Shown here: positions 32,445 to 33,329 of the stretch, in pieces
Position numbering within the stretch: the first letter of the stretch is position 1
Layout: each line of letters starts with the position of its first letter
Origin: Planktosalinus sp963977065
Lineage (GTDB): Bacteria; Bacteroidota; Bacteroidia; Flavobacteriales; Flavobacteriaceae
Direction of reading: 5' to 3'
NCBI GenBank assembly: GCA_963977065.1
Contig: CAXBNF010000028.1
Coordinates: 1-33,329 of the forward strand
Length of the DNA: 33,329 bases
The notes under the pieces: generated by a model
What the model was told of the DNA's origin: nothing
What the model saw: the letters and a program-made list of their open reading frames with translations, nothing else
Database searches by the model: none
Made by a program: the position numbers and the translations under genes

Positions 32445-33329
32445 ATGAAAAATCTAATTTTAACATTCGCAAGCATCTGCTTCAGTTTTTTTGCGATGCA
32501 AAGTTCAGCAAATGATTCTGGATACTACACTTCCTATGATGGAAACAAATTCATTTTTGTGGAGGGTGGTATTAAGTTTTCAGTTTTCCCTGATGGACAA
32601 TTTGACTTTGTTTACCTGGGTCACCAAGGCACAGAAATATCAATAAGCACTCCCAATGTAGCGGTAAATTTTAATTCAGGTTATAATTATGATGCCTACA
32701 TTCAATATGATAGTTATGGAGCCGTTATTCAAATTGAGGATACCCCTATCTATTATGACCATTATGGTCGTATTGTTAGAGCCGGTGGTGTAACCATAAG
32801 ATACAATAACAGAAGACTTGTACAAGTTGGCGGTTTATATGTACACTACAATCCATATGGATATTATTCTCATTACACAGGCTATATTAATTATTACAAC
32901 AGATATTATGTCTACAGGCCTTGGCACGTTTACTATGCTATACCTTATTATACATATTGTGTAGTTTACACTACTCCATATAGAAGATATTATTCTCCTG
33001 TAAGGTATAGCTACAGCTACCACAGGCAACACTACCGAAATGGTTATGCTTATATGAATGGAAGACGGGAGTTTTACAGACCCGGAAGTAGAATTCACTA
33101 TCGTGATGGCCGTGTTGCTGAAAATAGTAACTTCAGAAGTTCAGGAAGACAGAAAAGTGTTGCTTCTACAACTTATAGAAGAGATGATAACGTTGTTAGA
33201 AATAACTTTAATTCAAGAACAGATAGAGTTCAGCAAAGAGGTACACCAAATAGCTCTGCTGTATCAAGAACAGATAGAATCCAGCAAAGAGGTACACCAA
33301 ATAGTTCTACTGTATCAAGAACAGACAGA
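32445..33329 (+). CDS. exported Tyr-rich protein with C-terminal 17-residue repeats (partial, runs off the right edge)
   Basis: Open from ATG 32445 through the last base (295 codons, no stop). A signal peptide (MKNLILTFASICFSFFAMQSSA) starts it. Residues about 30-130 form a domain with FVEGGIKFSVFPDGQFDFVY, VAVNFNSGYNYDAYIQYD, GAVIQIEDTPIYYDHYGRI and RYNNRRLVQVGGLYVHYN. Residues 130-215 are extremely Tyr- and Arg-rich (YYSHYTGYINYYNRYYVYRP). From residue 257 a 17-residue unit, SRTDRVQQRGTPNSSAV, repeats at least twice plus a partial third copy. Function unknown; the cell envelope or surface is the likely site. Exported proteins with such a FPDGQFDF domain occur widely in flavobacteria. The upstream sigma-54-like site suggests specialised control. 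Confidence 0.8.
   Translation, partial: MKNLILTFASICFSFFAMQSSANDSGYYTSYDGNKFIFVEGGIKFSVFPDGQFDFVYLGHQGTEISISTPNVAVNFNSGYNYDAYIQYDSYGAVIQIEDTPIYYDHYGRIVRAGGVTIRYNNRRLVQVGGLYVHYNPYGYYSHYTGYINYYNRYYVYRPWHVYYAIPYYTYCVVYTTPYRRYYSPVRYSYSYHRQHYRNGYAYMNGRREFYRPGSRIHYRDGRVAENSNFRSSGRQKSVASTTYRRDDNVVRNNFNSRTDRVQQRGTPNSSAVSRTDRIQQRGTPNSSTVSRTDR
33213..33329 (+). repeat. 51-bp in-frame tandem repeat (two full copies and the start of a third)
   Basis: Unit 1 spans 33213-33263 and unit 2 spans 33264-33314. They differ at five positions. A third copy begins at 33315 (TCAAGAACAGACAGA) and is cut by the window edge. Each unit encodes SRTDR(V/I)QQRGTPNSS(A/T)V. Near identity of DNA suggests recent duplication or slippage, so copy number may vary between strains. 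Confidence 0.85.

Noticed and set aside
32835..33098. An 87-codon minus-strand frame rich in Ile, Val and Ser
   Set aside because: It is the reverse of the Tyr/Arg-rich part of the exported protein, which has a signal peptide, a promoter-like site and continuous frame.
1..33329. Mobile elements, prophage, toxin-antitoxin or defence system
   Set aside because: No transposase, integrase, nuclease or typical defence gene was found, and codon and base use look uniform across the window.

Overview
This 33 kb window is an AT-rich, gene-dense stretch of what looks like a Flavobacteriales (Bacteroidota) chromosome, most likely a member of the Flavobacteriaceae. The evidence is the Bacteroidota-type promoters (TTG or TTTG, about 20 bp, then TAnnTTTG), the absence of clear Shine-Dalgarno sequences, a type IX secretion C-terminal domain on a secreted glycoside hydrolase, and several protein families typical of this group. 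These include a THUMP-like methyltransferase, a DUF4159 protein, a DUF4258-type protein beside alanine dehydrogenase, and a TPR gene behind gyrA. No insertion sequence, prophage, integrase, CRISPR array, toxin-antitoxin pair or recognisable defence system was seen. Nearly all of it reads as core chromosome.

Layout. 1-5.5 kb is amino-acid and aromatic metabolism: the 3' end of alanine dehydrogenase (ald), a small membrane-anchored protein, proline dehydrogenase (-), aroB (+), a small acidic orphan (+), then DinB-like and Lrp/AsnC genes (-, overlapping) and an M14 zinc carboxypeptidase (-). 5.5-6.2 kb is a divergent control region packed with TTACAnnTGTAA palindromes, followed by an XRE-type regulator. 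6.3-11.2 kb holds a small lipoprotein and the topoisomerase IV genes parE-parC (-). 11.5-14.8 kb has an NlpE-like lipoprotein, the YchF ATPase and an AbgT-family transporter, separated by clear terminators. 15-19.4 kb has a small secreted charged protein, then a tight co-directional set: ChaN-like protein, DUF4159 protein, AI-2E family exporter and THUMP-like methyltransferase. 19.4-19.7 kb is a three-tRNA operon (Ser-GCT, Pro-TGG, Arg-TCT; -) with its own promoter and terminator. 20-23.2 kb has a thiolase, an NlpC/P60 peptidase and a T9SS-exported GH16 glucanase. 23.2-27.1 kb is gyrA plus a downstream TPR gene (-). 27.3-31.8 kb has clpC, a small SpoIIAA-like protein and histidine ammonia-lyase (-). 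The window closes with a cold-shock protein and the 5' part of a Tyr-rich secreted protein behind a sigma-54-like promoter.

How the genes fit together. Three of the four subunits of the two type IIA topoisomerases lie here (ParE, ParC, GyrA). Alanine and proline catabolism sit near an Lrp-type regulator, and histidine ammonia-lyase is about 26 kb away, so amino acids are probable carbon and nitrogen sources. The GH16 enzyme points to use of beta-glucans such as laminarin. The least routine signals are regulatory. One is the operator array between the M14 peptidase and the XRE gene, where palindromes overlap the -7 elements of both genes and the start codon of the regulator. Another is the sigma-54-like site near the right end. 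A third is a short QRG-x-P motif shared by two otherwise unrelated exported proteins. No obviously new multi-gene system was found, and I do not claim one.
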